Below, one piece after another: positions 35,416 through 47,490 of a stretch of 64,000 nt of DNA (the first letter of the stretch is position 1; every line of letters starts with the position of its first letter). The translations under genes and the position numbers were made by a program. The DNA comes from Rhynchosporium graminicola (Eukaryota > Ascomycota > Leotiomycetes > Helotiales > Ploettnerulaceae). Where the stretch lies: positions 744,001 to 808,000 of the forward strand of contig FJUW01000001.1 in NCBI GenBank assembly GCA_900074885.1, given 5' to 3'. A model generated the notes under the pieces. The model saw nothing but the letters and a program-made list of their open reading frames with translations, ran no database searches and was not told where the DNA came from.

Positions 35416-36969
35416 ATGGTTCGAGTTACTCCATCATACGGAGGAGGCTACCAAGACGAAGAAGATACTACCTTCCGTCGTTACAGCTCCCGAGGACATG
35501 GGTACCCGCTCCTTCACGATCGGGTCTTTCCAGTAGCAAGTCACGATGTCTACCCAGGCGCGCGAAGTCATCATTCAATACCTCGCGATTCTCGGGCCAT
35601 TCGCCAGTCCCCTGAGAGCGATTCAAGTTCCCGCCCGAGAAGTAGGATTCCAGTCGCCGTAGGTTTTGTGCGGTATAGGACCACACATCTGAACTATGAC
35701 TGACAAGAACCACAGTGTGGTCGATGCCGAAAACGGAAAATCAAATGCAGTGGCGACACTGGTGGTCCTTGTACGAGTTGCATCAGTGCTGGCAACGATC
35801 AATGCCAATTCTTGAGAGTAAGTGAACGGACGACTGAATCGCGTCGCCAGGCTGACTTAATGTAGGTTCTATCTGAGCCCGCTACGTTGAAGCAGGAATG
35901 TTCGACGTACGACTTCGATCCTTCGGGTGGTGCAGCCTCCCGACTCAATTCCCGCACCGGTACCATGCCTTTCGGTTCTCACGCGTTTGTACCTCAATCA
36001 GCTCCTCTTTCCCCCGATGGCTATCAGTATCGAAACACTTCATTACCCGCCTATCCATACACGATCAGACCTTTTTATGCAATGCCATCATATGGGGACT
36101 TCGGCGAGGAAGGCGTTGATTACGGTCTCCAAGTACCTTTAATGGGAACTGAACATTTGGCACTGACTCCCAACTATATCACTTCATCCGCTGCTGGAAG
36201 AGGTTGGACGCCACAGATGCCCAGAACTCCATTGTACGTCGAACAGTCCGAGACGCCTTACAATCACAATCAGTTGCCATTCCATGGATATCCACCCCGT
36301 CTAAATTCGAACTCGGAGATCAAACATGGCTCTTTGAATGGAATAGGGGGGTCGCTACCCCCACCCTCGCTCATCAATGGCAATGTAGATCGCATGCTTC
36401 CCCCAGTTCCTTCTTCGAACAATCGCACTGCGCAGATCGGTCCCTACCTCCGATCGAATGATGGCCTTCCAGCGACAACGACACTGCAAACTCAGCCATA
36501 CCCTGACTTCGGCATGATTCGAAACAGCAAGCACCATAATAATAATACAATTTCCGATAACTCTTCGATGGCGAGTGTTTCGTACATGCCGATGTCAAGT
36601 ACGAGCCCGGAATCCTTATCTTCTTCGCAAATGGCTTACGGATCACAGACATCAATGTCTATGAGCCAACACAGTGACATCTACACTCCTCCCAGCACAG
36701 ATGGACTCTGCACCAACGAATCCTCCGGCGCCCCTTCCTACGGCCATATCAGCGGAGCATCAAAGGGAGGCTCGCAAAGTAGCCATGCTTCGAGTGGGGA
36801 TGGATCGCTCCCGCCCCTTCAAAACGGTAGTGGCCCGGTCAATGACCGAGAGTACCATTATGCTCCAGCACCTAACAGCAGCAGCTATCATTATCCTATG
36901 CCACCCATCCATCAGCCAACGCCCGTTTCAGGTCGACCTTCGATATCAGTTGGAGGTGATCAGGAGTAG
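35416..36969 (+). CDS. Zn2Cys6 (GAL4-type) transcription regulator
   Basis: Exons 35416-35658, 35716-35817 and 35866-36969 encode 482 residues. Exon 1 (81 codons) starts MVRVTPSYGGGYQDEEDTTF and ends SSRPRSRIPVA, a basic lead-in. The 34-codon exon 2 is nearly the whole zinc cluster, residues 82-113: C-G-R-C, then RKRKIK-C, GGP-C-TS-C and DQ-C. The long exon 3 is Ser/Pro/Gly/Tyr-rich without the usual fungal-specific regulatory domain, like an activation region (SSSQMAYGSQTSMSMSQ, SYHYPMPPIHQP). Splicing is needed to see the cluster; in the unspliced frame exon 1 stops at 35703. The N terminus looks strongly conserved among filamentous ascomycete regulators that I recall, but I cannot name a target set. 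It sits downstream of a 4.5-kb gene-free region. Confidence 0.88.
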
Positions 36970-38982
36970 GGCTCATGCTATCTAATAAACTTCGTTCCTT
37001 TTGCTTTGCGGTTTGTTTTTCTACCTTGGTATTGGTGTTCATAGTCCGCGATAAACGCGGCATGGTGTTTTTGTAATGGATGTGTGTGGCGTGTTCAGGT
37101 TAGAAGGGGTTTGGGGTTGGGAAGGACAAAATCAATTTTCCAATTTTTTGGGGAGATGCGAAGCTGGCAGGAATCTCTGAATCTCTGTCCGCTCTGTTGC
37201 TTCCATGAGCATGTAATATAGTCCTATACATTTTAGCTTATTGATAGGCGGCCGATTGTAATGATTTCTATGATAGTGGCTAGGTGAGCAGTAATTTTGA
37301 TTCTACGGAGGCGAGTCACACCGGCTGTTGATGGTATACCATGAGCACTAGAGATTTTACATCAGAACACGTTCTGCCCTTGTCCTAATCAGAAGATCAA
37401 CATCTGACATCATTTTCCATCCGAATATTTCGAATATTTCTTTTTACTCCGGTGAAATTACTCAGGCAGAGGCGCTCAGATGAACTATTCACATCGGCAA
37501 ACCATACATCTCAGACAGCCTTGACGTCAACGGTTCCATACAGCAAACTCCGCACCTCATCTGGAATTTTAAGCTGCTTTCTCTCGACCGCAGATAGAAT
37601 TTTGGCAATCCCTGCCATGATGACATTTTAGACGACATAATTTCCAGTAAGCTTCAATCTGAAGGTACAATCTTGCTTACTTCCCATGATCGCCAGGTCT
37701 CACCGCGCATTCTTGGCCTCTGCTGCTATGCCAAGTCTCGCTTAGCAATAGGCGAATGAAAACAACCTGAACGGTCCAATATCTTATTCGACTCTGCCAT
37801 GTTCTGATTGAAGAAATTATCAGGTACATCTCGATAATTACGATCTTGGCACGGCAGTATTAGGTATACGCGAGGCTAGGATGGTTTATCTTTGGTAAAC
37901 AAGCCTCTAGACGAGAACACTTATCCTGGTTTTGAGAACATTATTTAATTATCAAGGCATCTCAGAGATTGATTTTTGAATTACATTTCATATCAAGGAA
38001 TATTCCAGATTCTCAATATTCATGTAGTACTCTTTCCTACGGTAGTATCAAGTCATAATTATCACCTGGTCCCATCGGCAGACACAACACACGTCGAGTG
38101 AGATATGATCAACAGCGATCTTGATTTAAGAAATATTCCATTCATACTCAATACAGTCAGAAAGTGGAAAATTCCAAGGCGGGGGCGTTGAGTTTTCTAT
38201 CTTGAACGGCACGCAGGCCCGCAGGAAATCCTATGGTAAAACGAACAGTCTTACGATCGCGATAACTTGGACGTAAGACATCTGACTTCAGTCTACTACA
38301 CTGACCAAGCCAAAAAAAAATCCCCAACCAATGAATTTCTATTTCAACATCCTCTCGTGATTATTCTCGCAGCCACAAGAAGAATGAGATGTGGAAGATC
38401 TTTCCAAATGTAGCTTGACAAACAGGAATACCATCAGGTGAACGTGCCCCACTTGGTATGATCACTCGTGAAAGACGAAGCAGCCTTCGAAAGCCGACAA
38501 TCACTCCCTCTCAGAACGTTTTCCTTCCAATATCATGTTGCTCTTGAACTCATGAACACCGAAATTTGCTGCCATTGGAAGAAATAATGTTCTTAACTCA
38601 CCGCATGTATCCAAGATCAATCTGCTTCAAGGGCAGAATGGTGTCAACGGTCCAGGAGCATCAACAGCCTCAGTGAGCAGAATTTAATACTCAAATTATG
38701 GATCGTGGACTGCGGCGTAAAGCTAATGCTCATTGTCGAACACAATGCAAGATAAGTTACAAGATATATACTAGAATCATCTGATCATTTCCGATTGTCA
38801 TGCGAGACGGTAATTCATATGTTCAGTGCCGAAAGATATATCACGCAGCCAGTATGGCCGCACAGACGAGTTCATTAAGGAGGACCGATATGGTAATCGG
38901 TGTGATTTGCCAGCCGTACTTAGTACTTACTGACTGCAAAAATATCATCGAATTTGGATACTAGATCAAAATTTATTGCTTA
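36970..38982. other. intergenic, AT-rich, possibly decayed coding debris
   Basis: About 2 kb. The first few hundred bases will be the 3' region of the Zn2Cys6 gene. On the minus strand a 35-codon frame starting at 37623 (MAGIAKILSAVERKQLKIPD) looks protein-like but ends at once. The remainder has frequent stops in all frames. Confidence 0.4.
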
Positions 38983-39980
38983 TCACAGCAATGTCGTTCG
39001 AGAATTACTATCCATCATAACCAAATTTGCGCCCGCTTCGAGCAGTATCTCAATTGTTTTGATTTTGTTGTGCACAGCGAGCTCCTCGAGAAGAGTGGCT
39101 GTGTTGTCTCGTTCCAGTGTCGAGGTTCGCAAGTTCACTAATATTCTCGTCGATATCTATCTGACCTGACTGGATAAGTGCAAACTCATGCCTAGAGTGG
39201 TTGATCGTTACGTATCGATAGCACTCGGTGCAGAAATAGAAGTCTGCACCAATACGGCACTTGTGACGAACACCGGTTATTCTACCATCGCAGCCATCGC
39301 AACTACGAACAAGAAGATCAACCAGGGTAGTAGGTCCTGGTGAGATAGCTGGCTTTGAGGAGTTCGGGGTAGAAACGCTGCCAAGAAATGAACGCTCAGA
39401 CGTAACCCTCTGCCCACTGGGTCGTTTCCTTCGCCCTTCCGAGTCTGAATCAGCATATGGAAAGGGGATCGAACGATCTGCCAGCAGGTCATATCCTTTG
39501 GCAGACACCGGAGTGTTGGTATGGCTGCTATTTCCTGTGTTACTTCTAGGACCTCGCTCAGCACTTGGAGGGGTATTCTTCTGAGTTGACAAAGAGCCAA
39601 AAGCATTCGAAAGTGGCATTTTACGAGGCATAGTTGATGCCTAAAAGCCTGCGATTTCAGCAACGAGGTATTGGATAAAAGGAGTAATGAAGTCATACCC
39701 GGTTCGTAACCATTACCATCAACATGTCCTGTTCTCGAAATCTACGCTGTTTTAGTAATCGCGCGTAAAAAACCCCTGCCTGGAAATTTTGAAAGATACC
39801 TCCTTGGCCCTTCTTCAATTTCGATATAGCAAGGATAAGGACATTAGACTCGGAGTTGAGACGAAATTCGAAGCCTGGTCCACGGTACAGTTGATCAGGG
39901 GCTGTGATTCCAGAAAGGTCTCCATACAGCCAATATGTCGTCCCGTGGCGTGCAGCTACAGTGAAGGCGGGCGAAAACAA
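38983..39980 (-). pseudogene. ZZ-type zinc-finger gene with ankyrin-like tail, probably broken
   Basis: Two open pieces, 39980-39693 and 39631-39050, can be joined by an intron ending TTTTAG before 39646, which links VMVTNR in frame to ASTMPRKMPLSNAF. The second piece has a ZZ zinc finger: CDGCDGRITGVRHKC, FYFCTECYRY and NHSRHEF, with the expected Cys pairs and two His. After the ZZ domain the frame runs into a short odd tail and stops, while a shifted frame at 39114-38983 reads ERDNTATLLEELAVH and IKTIEILLEAGANL, which looks like an ankyrin repeat, and then hits TGA TAA. A one-base shift near 39110-39130 would join them. The upstream piece is not recognised. I call it broken with moderate confidence; a short intact ZZ protein is the alternative. 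Confidence 0.45.
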
Positions 39981-41026
39981 CCTATCTCTCGCCTCGGTAA
40001 ATACTTACCTCATGAGACAATGAAATAATCTAGAGATTAGCCGGTCTTCCTCTTATGCGCGGGATTGCATACTTGGAGTACAAAGTAGGGGTCACTGCTC
40101 CGTAAGTAGTATCCTTTGGTGTGATTAAGCGTCCGAACAATTTTTCCAACCGGGCACCCACTATGTCGTCCAAAATAAGTTGTGAGGAGATGGCAGCTGT
40201 ACGAGATGCAGGCTATGCTCCTCAGCTACTTTGCGGCTTAAAATGGCTGTTAGCTGAGATATATTCTGGAAACAGGTTGGATCGATATTCTCCTTCACGC
40301 TTTGGATCGATTAACCTTTCCGTTCAATCATAATCATTTCACTACAATCCTGCTCTTTCCCCAGTAGGCTTTCAAGCCTGCAGTTGCGAGGACTTTGAGG
40401 CCGGCCGCCGGAAGCAAGATCTTTGTAGTAATTGAATAACGACAATAATCTGTGAACAACTGCTATCCAGCGTACCCCAATTTACTCCAATTCAATATGA
40501 ACATACATCAACACTCCAAAACTCTCATATCCATCCCATCCCATCCCCATTGGCCTCTTCCCTCCCACGATTCACCCCACGCATCGTGGAAATGATTGTA
40601 TAGCACGCGAAAAGGCCCAGGAAAGGGTTATACGTACCTTTATTTACAGATCATTCACTGCAATACACTTGCACAACACCGACACTACAGTAGCCGTACG
40701 TTTAGCTACGAGAGCCTGCATGAAGTAATTGCCTTGCCTTGGCCTTGCATCGAATTCTCGTGCAACCTCTCTTCCAGGGTTTCGGCCGCACAGTGGTAGG
40801 TTGCATACCTTACCCTACACCCATAATCGTGCCAAGGCAACTCCATCCAGCGGTGGCCATGGCATGGCTTGGAGCGAATCACGTGCGATCTCTTGCTGGG
40901 GTCATGTGGCTCACTCTGAATAATGACTTCTACAAGTTTATATTGGAAATCTACGGCACGATTAGACACAGACATAGACATAGATATGAGTCGCATTTCC
41001 CCAAGTTGTAGCATATCTTCAATGTG
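39981..41026. other. intergenic, no gene seen
   Basis: About 1 kb. Short open frames overlap on both strands at 40706-41137 without domain signals. A CATCCCATCCCATCCCCATT run lies near 40532. Confidence 0.4.
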
Positions 41027-42862
41027 ATGGAGGATGCCGTTCTTCCAACCGAGCAGGCGTTTAAGGCTATGTACGAGAGAGGTTATTGTACTTGGTTTAG
41101 TCTTTACGAGATGACAATTGCGGATAGCAAAACCCATCGTCCTTCATGGGAATGCCTATCTCAACTTGAGCATGTCTTTCCCGACCACCCTTCTTTCCCA
41201 GAAAATCTTGCGATCGACGCGTCATTTTCGAATACTATCATTGCAAAGGGGATATCTACATGGCATCTTGCGATTTACCGTCCTTTGATCAAGAATTCTT
41301 TATCCACGTCGCGTCAGATCAGCCGACGATTCTCACTATCTCAGATCTGCAACAATCTACATTCGTGTTCCCGCGAAGCTCCAATGAGGACGATGACCAC
41401 ATTACTTTGCTCGTACTTGCCTGGACCTATATACTTTCTGCACGATGGGCCGAAATCATTCCCGGGGCGTGTGGGCCTGAATACAGCAGTTACGAGGCCG
41501 AGTGGGAGGACAAAAATATCCTGCTTGCAAATGCCCCGACAGGCACCACCACAGCGACAGCGGTCATAGACTTAGGCTATGTTGATGATGACGCCGCTCG
41601 TTGGTGGTCGGCGGTCCTCGCCTTGGAAGGGGGTTGGAATACATCTATTCCAAGTGACAAAGGTCACATACTCCACTCACCTTGGAGCACGAAGCTTGTA
41701 TCAGAGCAACGCTTTTCTCTCGCGCGGCACCAAATCTCTCCCCCTTCCATCTCAGCATCGTGCAGCATCTTTCGCCACCGCCCTGCGCTATCTTTCTAGC
41801 TACTGCGAATTCCATGGAGTGGTGGAGCAGAACTATGCTGCTTTGGCTGCGAAATTACTTCTCCCTGTGGCCAAATTCGACAACAGAAGAGTTCAGTTAC
41901 CGACACCTCGATTTCGTGGTAAAGCACGACTCAACAAGGAGTCAACCTGCAAGAAACCAGCATGGAGCGACAATCTCAACCAACTTGACAGGCTCCTCAC
42001 TCTAAGCTGCAACGCAGTAGGAACCAAAGCACTTCTCAATAGCGTTTTCTTTGAACCTGGTGTGGCATGTAATATCTGCGGGGCATGGTTGCAAGGGACC
42101 TTCGCATTTCTCGACTCGGATATCGTGGAGGACCAGCATGCTCTACTTCGCGTCTTGATAAAGCGGGATCCTAGCCTGGGATTTCTCTGGCTTGGTGCTT
42201 TTATTATCGGATAACAAACACGCTCCTTGCAAGAGGCTCGTCAGGCCTGGTGGAAAATCGACCTTCATGTGGCAGCTTGGACCGGAACGCTTATGTCCTT
42301 CATACAAGAGCCTGTATCCAAACTGCCCCCTGGGACAGAAGAAATCTCGCGTGCTGACGAATGTCGATTGATGTACTTGTCCCACGACCAATACTATACT
42401 GTTCCCCCGCTCTTTCCATTCGCTCCCTTCGGTTCTACAGCGATGATAGACACCAATATCGACGTTCGTCAACATGCACTATGTGAGACACGTCACAGCC
42501 TCGAGTACGAAGGTTTGACCTGGCGATGTCGTGGCGTTCAGAGCACAGCTACTACTGTTCCTAGAGCTTTCTTACGCGCCAAAGATGGGCAACCAATAGA
42601 CGGTGATATTTCCGTAAATTACGAGAATCTCGACAACGAGGATGATGACAATTCAGAATTGGTGACTAGGAACATTTTCACCTGGCTGCGTGATATGGAC
42701 GGCTTTCCTTTCGCCGAAAGGGCGATTCGTGAACACGAGTGGATAGACAATTTGGACTCGGACGATGACTGTCCGATTACAGGCGACGCTCAATCTACCG
42801 TGGGAGGCAATCTTCACGGATGGCTATTGAAGACAATGACCGGACGGTCCAATTCGCTCTAA
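41027..42862 (+). pseudogene. conserved fungal protein gene disabled by two frameshifts and a stop
   Basis: I recognise a fungal protein of unknown function with long relatives in other ascomycetes. Piece 1 (from 41027) reads RGYCTWFSLYEM, HRPSWECLSQLEHVFPD and SFSNTIIAKG. The continuation MASCDLPSFDQEFF, FVFPRSSNEDDDHITLLVLAW, LSARWAEIIPGA and DDDAARWWSAVLALEGG is one frame over, shifted near 41250 at an AAAGGGGA run. Near 41715 it shifts again to ASFATALRYLSSY and LAAKLLLP. A TAA at 42212-42214 then interrupts the same frame between LGFLWLGAFIIG and the clearly continuing HVAAWTGTLMSF, DECRLMYLS and RQHALCETRHSLEYE, ending at 42862. No GT..AG intron bridges the breaks. Three independent lesions make a non-functional copy likely. 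Confidence 0.7.
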
Positions 42863-44479
42863 TGGAGGAGAGCGAGGGGATAGTTGAAGGTCGTCATATT
42901 CACCGTCTCATGTATAATGACTTGTATATTAAACATAAATATACCAGACAAGCTACAAGGCTACTCATCTGATTTCTAGGGCGAGCGATGGGAGTCGCTG
43001 TCTGGTAATAGTCGAGGGGGAAGATCGACAGACGACCAAGTGACATGCCAGAATAAGTTTATTTGACGAGGAAAGTGCCCACTAGTTCTGTTTTACAAAA
43101 TTTCCCGCAAGCGTGAACATAAAATATGTTCTATAACACCTCCAACTTCGCCACTCCTCGAGAATCCTACAACTAATTCTCCGGCCATTTCATTCACGAT
43201 CTCGGTAGCTTATCAACTCCTTGCCGCCAGATTATCATCATCGAGGATCCCAACGAGCACATTGTTTGGTAAGAGACACGTGTTTATCAAACCGCTGCCT
43301 CTGTCCTTAATCGATCTTGACCTATGGTCTAAAATTACATGTGAAAGTCAGCATTTACACGAAGCTGGCTGTGGCTTTAAACTCTTATATACGTGTTGAC
43401 GATACGATAGCGACCTTCGAACCGCATACGAGAAAGGGTCATTGCTGGATTTAATCGACTGGGAGACGTGTCATATTCCATCGATGATTTCCTCGAGCAT
43501 GTCGACTTGCAGTCTTAAGCGAGATCTCTCCCCAATATTCTTATGGCGAGTCAAGGCTGTCGTAGCTGAATGAGATACATCGTGAACACATTTTCACTTG
43601 GAGATATTTGATTCAAGGATATATGACTATATGTACATAGTATCAGGAGTTCTTCACATGAAATCTTACCTGATCATAGCAGTGTTCGCTGCCAAACCGG
43701 GTAGCTCTGTCAGTATGCAAATGGCAGTTGCTGTTGCAAGAGCCAGTCGGGCGCATGAAGATGCATGTTATGGCTCCTCGTTGTTTCTAGCAGCTGGGAC
43801 CGGGGCTACAGTGCTATGTCTCTGAGCTCTTCTTTTTCTCTAACATCTAGTGAGTGCTCATCTGAATGATCGAGAGGTCATGGGGGCGAGGAAGACCTTG
43901 GCAGATACGCATTGTAATCCGTAGTTTGAGATTCAGTTGCAGGTCCATCGTGCCCGGGACGTTTTCCTCCAAGGTGTACCCATCCTATCCTTCAGACTCC
44001 GATGTTTCAAGCAAAGATCGTGACTAGTATTGTTGTAGTGTCATGCCTGCGGATCGTGGGTGCATAGCTCAGAAAATATGTGTATTCGTGAATACCTGCC
44101 TCGAGACGCGTTAAATGCCAGAGGTCTAACGTACGGGCACACTGAATCTCTGCAAAGCAATGCCTCTATCAGTTACAAGATTATACGGCGGCAAATTGTG
44201 CAAAGCTTGATCAGATCAACGGGATGCATGACTCAAGGGAGGTAGGGATCTCCGTCATAAGATGTGCAGTACTGACTCAATTGTTCGTGCGGAAGCTGGT
44301 AAACACCAGAACGACAGGATTCGCTACAGGATATACTAAAATGACAGTTTAAGACCAATCTTTTCCATTGGCCATAGGCTACGATACTTGTAAACCCGAA
44401 TTAAAACCCTGGTATTGTAGCTATTATTCCAATATACTCCGCGCTGAACAAAAAAGTCGAAACCACAAATGCAATGCGA
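42863..44479. other. intergenic, no gene seen
   Basis: About 1.6 kb between the 3' end of the disabled gene and the 3' end of noxC. Only short open frames; the longest (43598-43825) has no domain character. Confidence 0.45.
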
Positions 44480-46763
44480 TCAGCCAAAAACTTCCATCAT
44501 GAAGTGGTACTCGATGTAACTCTTGTCCTCTCGTGCCCTTCTCGTGAGTATCTCGCACCGATCTGCCAACTCGTATCCAATTGGCGGCGCTCCACAAAAG
44601 AACACGCCCACCTTCCTCTTTTTAACATTGAAACCCTTCTCCCCCATCTCCTTGTACCATTTTAACATACTGTCATAATGGTCATCCATGATTCGTGGCA
44701 GGTCTGGACGTCCAAAGTGTGTCTTGTTCAAGAGACCCGTCAAAGGAGATGCCGGATGCTGTTCTGTGCGGTGGCATTCGAGCAAGAAACGAAAAATATG
44801 CGTGGATAGATTTTTTCGCTTCTGTGTGACGTGCGTGAATATATTAACGTCGAGATGAGGATGAGGATTATTTTCGTGACTGCTGGCTGATCGGCTCACT
44901 TGATTGAGTAAATCACTGAACCAGAGAAGAGAATTCTTATCTTTCACCATCCAGTGAAAGTCGACTCGCCTAAATCTTCCCTGTCTGTAGCCTACTGGTC
45001 CCTTCTCGTTCAATTCCGAAATGCTATTGGATCGGCCGTGAGAGTGCATATGTTCGTCCCTTGCTTGCATATCAGCCAGGATGCCACTGAACGGAGTGAC
45101 ACCGATGCCACTCCCAATAATAATGGCCTGGTCGAAGTCATAGAATCGCTGCGCGGGTGCTCCATAGGGTCCATCGATTCCGATTTGAATCTGCCCCGAT
45201 CCATCCTTTGCAAAATCTCGTAATTTTCCCGTCCAGTCCCCATCGGTTTTGATGTGCAGCTGCATATTGTTTCCGATGCAGGTGGAGACGGTGAATGGAT
45301 GCCATTGGAACATCGCTATTTTGGGCACCTGAAGAAACACGTATTGGCCGGCTTTGTATGAGAAAAAGCGAGATTGAGGCACTGCCACATTGATCGCAAC
45401 AGTTTCGACGTCTAAGATCTCGATCTGTGCTGGTATGTGGCGGAAACTATTGACGATTCGGATTGCTCTCTCAATCAACACGACAAGGGTTGGTAAAGCT
45501 AGCCCTATTCATCAGGATCTCGGAGTCAGTTTACTTCTTCAGTTAATGTTTAGGAGTATGCGGGATATGCCAGGAGTAAATTTTAACTCGAGGGTAAGAA
45601 GTATCTCAACTTCGAAATTTGCCAGTTTATGAAACTATACTGCGAGAGATTGATGCTTACAATATCCCAGCATCGGAAATTGGAGGAGAGCCGATGTCCC
45701 ATGGGCACAGAGTAATCCGATGATAGGGAACATGAGAAGATGGCCAAGCTGGAAAATTTCATAACTCTTCTTCCTAACAGCAGGCATACTCAACAGTGCC
45801 AGGATGTAAAAGAGTCCAAGTGCTGTAATTCCGCTCCAACCAGGAAGGGTGGATACATAGGCTCGGTACGGTTTGGGAACTGCATCGGGCCCAAGGATGA
45901 CTGCCACGTATTCTTGCTGTGCCGGTCGACTGCCGTAAAGGAAGGATCTGAACTGTTGATCAGCCCAGGCGTTGAAACAGATGGGCTACAGAGGCTACAG
46001 AGATAAACTTACCCACTCAAGTGTCCGATGGCATGCAGAGAGGCGAAACCAATTGCCACGCAACTGATGATAATGTGAAAGCTTTGCGAAAGGTCCCAAT
46101 TGATAAATCGTGATAAATAGTAGGATTTCCTGGCGAATGTGGAGACGTATCTTGACATCGAGAGAATCAGGAAGAAGAGAGTTGGATATAAAACACCCGC
46201 TGCTGTCTTAGCCACAACTACACCCCATCCAAGGGCCTGAAGTTTTGATTAGATGATGTACTTCTGGTAATAACATGCCTTTCGAGACTTACATGTCGGT
46301 ATTGCATTTGAGACAAATATTTGACCAATTGCCAGGTCCCAAACGCGATTTGCATGGAGATGACCAATCCAATGAACAGCACTTCTGGCCCTCTAACAGC
46401 AAACCAAGCCCGGATCTTTCTCCCAGTCCCCATATGTTTCATGAATTCCTTGTGCTCATCCTCTGCCTTCTTATCGGGCTTCATAGATGGTACACACCAC
46501 TTCTGGACGATGCCCGTGAAATCATCCCTACTTATTTGATTTCTGTCCGTTCCCATCACACTCCTGAGAAACTCGTGTCTCTGCTCATTGTCGCTATTCC
46601 TATGATGCAAATTATGAGGCTTAGCTTCTGGCGCAATCTCTTTATGAACCTGATCCAGTTTATATTCAACTTCAGAATATTCGATATAACCATTGTTGTT
46701 CTTGTCGAGATCGTCGATGAATTGTCGCACCTCCTCGTCCGTCAGAAAGTTATCCTCAGCCAT
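44480..46763 (-). CDS. noxC: NADPH oxidase of the NoxC/Nox3 type with N-terminal EF-hand
   Basis: Membrane flavocytochrome that moves electrons from NADPH to oxygen to make superoxide. Exons 46763-46293, 46236-46013, 45947-45661 and 45504-44480 encode 668 residues. A canonical EF-hand loop lies at 20-31 (DKNNNGYIEYSE: D20, N22, N24, E31), with a second weaker EF-like region near 70-95. About residues 130-330 hold the membrane helices; the heme-ligand histidines are in SFHIIISC / SLHAIGH and QLGHLLMF / LCAHG. FAD binding is marked by WHPFTVS and NADPH binding by DGPYGAP, GSGIGVTPF and FFCGAPPIG. An N-terminal Ca-binding extension separates this isoform from NoxA and NoxB, which lack EF-hands, so Ca regulation is inferred. 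The splice at exon 3/4 restores the conserved LGYWLALPTLVVLIER. Confidence 0.92.
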
Positions 46764-47490
46764 TGCTTCGAGTTAGTCAGGCCAAAACCATGCGTGGCGG
46801 CGACATGATGATATATTTATCAAGATGCCAATGCTTTCATCAGCCAACAAACTTTCTGGGACGCCAACACCAGGAAACGTAGGCCCAGCCTTACACCAAG
46901 ACAAGAGTCTTGAGCACAAAGTGCATGCTGTCTTGGCCTACCATCAGGCCATATCCGAGTGATAGTGCCAGTCTTGGTGTTTTGGCCCGCTTAGCTGTCC
47001 AAGCTAAAATGATACGTGGATTAAGCCCAATTCTTCTCCGCAGGCACTTTGGAACGTCATTTACACGTGCCCAGCTTGCAGCCAAGGCTTACCAGAAATC
47101 CAGATTTCCAGCCAAGCGTTCAACACTTTGCAATTGTGAGAGTCCTGTATCGAGGAATAGTCAACCTTACAAATCAACCCACAGTAAACTCAAGAACTTG
47201 CCGAGATTGACTATAAATAATCGTCAATGGTCCTCCAAAACCAGTTGCAGTGTATCCAGCGACTAGCAGACTGCCAACCCTCGTCAAAAATGTGCAGTCC
47301 AGAGCTGATTTGTTCAATAGTTAGTCACACTGCCAGCACAAAGTACGATCATTTTTTTGATTTCTATTTTTGACTGAGCTCATGTTCATGACGCCAAGTT
47401 CTGGAGTACAACCTGCCAAATGGCAAGATATCGCAAAAGCCCGCGATTGTCTCCCAACCGTGCCCCAACCCATGCAATCATTCAGACCCT
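46764..47490. other. intergenic region upstream of noxC
   Basis: About 730 bases between the noxC start and the RACK1 stop. An open frame on the plus strand (46910-47266) is Ser/Arg-rich and shows no domain; I do not call it a gene. Confidence 0.4.

Noticed and set aside
46910..47266. 118-codon plus-strand open frame
   Set aside because: Ser/Arg-rich composition, no domain, no splice partners, and it lies in the upstream region of noxC.
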